Assembly (NCBI GenBank): GCA_028290595.1
Contig: JAQGJO010000367.1
Location: 1 to 5,668 of the forward strand
DNA length: 5,668 bases
Direction: 5' to 3'
DNA from: Hyphomicrobiales bacterium
Lineage (GTDB): Bacteria; Pseudomonadota; Alphaproteobacteria; Rhizobiales; Beijerinckiaceae
Numbering within the stretch: the stretch's first letter is position 1; each line of letters starts with the position of its first letter. Made by a program: the position numbers and the translations under genes. Below the pieces are notes generated by a model. The model saw nothing but the letters and a program-made list of their open reading frames with translations. It made no database searches and was not told the origin of the DNA. Shown one piece after another: positions 5,114 to 5,668 of the stretch.

Positions 5114-5668
5114 TCACTCAATCTTGAGACCGCGTTCGCTGATCAGTTTGCCCCAGATCGCCGTCTCGGAACGGATATAGTCAGCCATGATTTCAGGCGA
5201 GCCGCCGAGAATCTCGACACCGACATCTTCGAGCGGCTTGCGCGTCGCCGGATTATGCAAGGCTGCGTTGAGGACACCTGAGAGGCGGTCGATGGTCGCC
5301 TTGGGGGTGCCGGCGGTGGTGGCCAGCCCCTGCCAGGCGTAGATTTCGACGCCGGATTGTCCCAGTTCCAGCAGGGTGGGAACCTCGGGCAGGCTCGCCA
5401 GCCGTCTGCCGGAGAAGACCGCCAGCGGCCGCAATTTGCCCGAGGCGATATGCGGCATGCCGGCCACCGTATCGATCACCATGGTGGCGACATGGCCGCT
5501 CAGCACGTCCTGCACGGCGGGCGCGACGCCGCGATACGGCACGTGCACGGCCTTGATCCCAGAACGGGCCATCAGCATTTCCATCGCCAGATGATGCGGG
5601 CTGCCGGTGCCGGGCGAGGCGAATTTCACCGCTTCGGGATTGGCCTTGGCGGCAGCAGTGACGTCGGC
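5114..5668 (-). CDS. Bug/TctC-family tripartite tricarboxylate transporter substrate-binding protein, C-terminal part (partial)
   Basis: The window shows the last 184 codons and TGA (5114-5116) of a periplasmic solute-binding protein; the N-terminal part and signal peptide lie beyond the right edge. Bug proteins capture small carboxylates or related compounds, sometimes with TctAB-type membrane partners and sometimes as orphans. Family features visible are FASPGTGSPHHLAMEML near the start of the visible part, the VPYRG motif (KAVHVPYRGVAPAVQDVLSG), GKLRPLAVFS, the LPEVPTLLELG segment, and the C-terminal ADYIRSETAIWGKLI region. A full-length member is usually about 320-330 residues, so a little over half is present. 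The substrate cannot be read from the sequence. An internal Met at 5629 is not the start, because the frame and family similarity continue to the window edge. It converges on ohrR with a 3-base gap, and no functional link to ohrR is evident. Confidence 0.92.
   Translation of the reverse strand, partial: ADVTAAAKANPEAVKFASPGTGSPHHLAMEMLMARSGIKAVHVPYRGVAPAVQDVLSGHVATMVIDTVAGMPHIASGKLRPLAVFSGRRLASLPEVPTLLELGQSGVEIYAWQGLATTAGTPKATIDRLSGVLNAALHNPATRKPLEDVGVEILGGSPEIMADYIRSETAIWGKLISERGLKIE

Overview
The window looks like chromosomal DNA from a GC-rich alphaproteobacterium, most likely of the order Hyphomicrobiales (Rhizobiales). The evidence is a recA followed by alaS on the same strand, a RecA of alphaproteobacterial type, an exact GTTC-N7-GTTC LexA box upstream of recA (the alphaproteobacterial SOS consensus), a secreted Gly/Arg/Pro-rich protein ending in a CWYYTD-type tail, and a Bug/TctC-family solute-binding protein. 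Genus and species cannot be fixed from this sequence. I see no insertion sequence, phage, CRISPR or tRNA/rRNA signal.

Positions 1-3279 form a minus-strand block, read from right to left. It holds a 47-residue lysine-rich protein (3136-3279), a short regulatory gap with the SOS box and a promoter (about 3064-3106), recA (1920-2993, probably TTG-initiated), a 575-base non-coding gap (1345-1919) with a probable recA terminator and other inverted repeats, and the first 448 codons of alaS, which runs off the left edge. This block joins DNA repair and SOS control to the essential charging of tRNA-Ala.

Positions 3499-4014 on the plus strand encode an exported Gly/Arg/Pro-rich protein of unknown function. 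A strong GNRA-capped hairpin terminator follows at 4033-4056.

Positions 4085-5110 are a complete organic-peroxide defence module. ohr (minus) encodes a thiol peroxidase and the divergent ohrR (plus) encodes its MarR-family redox sensor. The 144-base gap between them carries two near-identical inverted repeats, each placed over one of the two predicted promoters. This gives a simple model: reduced OhrR represses both genes, and peroxide oxidation of its single cysteine releases them. The OhrR has only one cysteine, so it belongs to the 1-Cys mechanistic class.

From 5114 to the right edge lies the C-terminal part of a Bug/TctC-like periplasmic solute-binding protein on the minus strand, ending 3 bases from the ohrR stop.

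Most of the window is well-understood biology. The points most worth a second look are the twin operator layout of ohr/ohrR, the GTTC cluster at recA, the unannotated-size small protein next to recA, the TTG start of recA, and possible structure in the alaS leader. I found no convincing evidence of a wholly new system.
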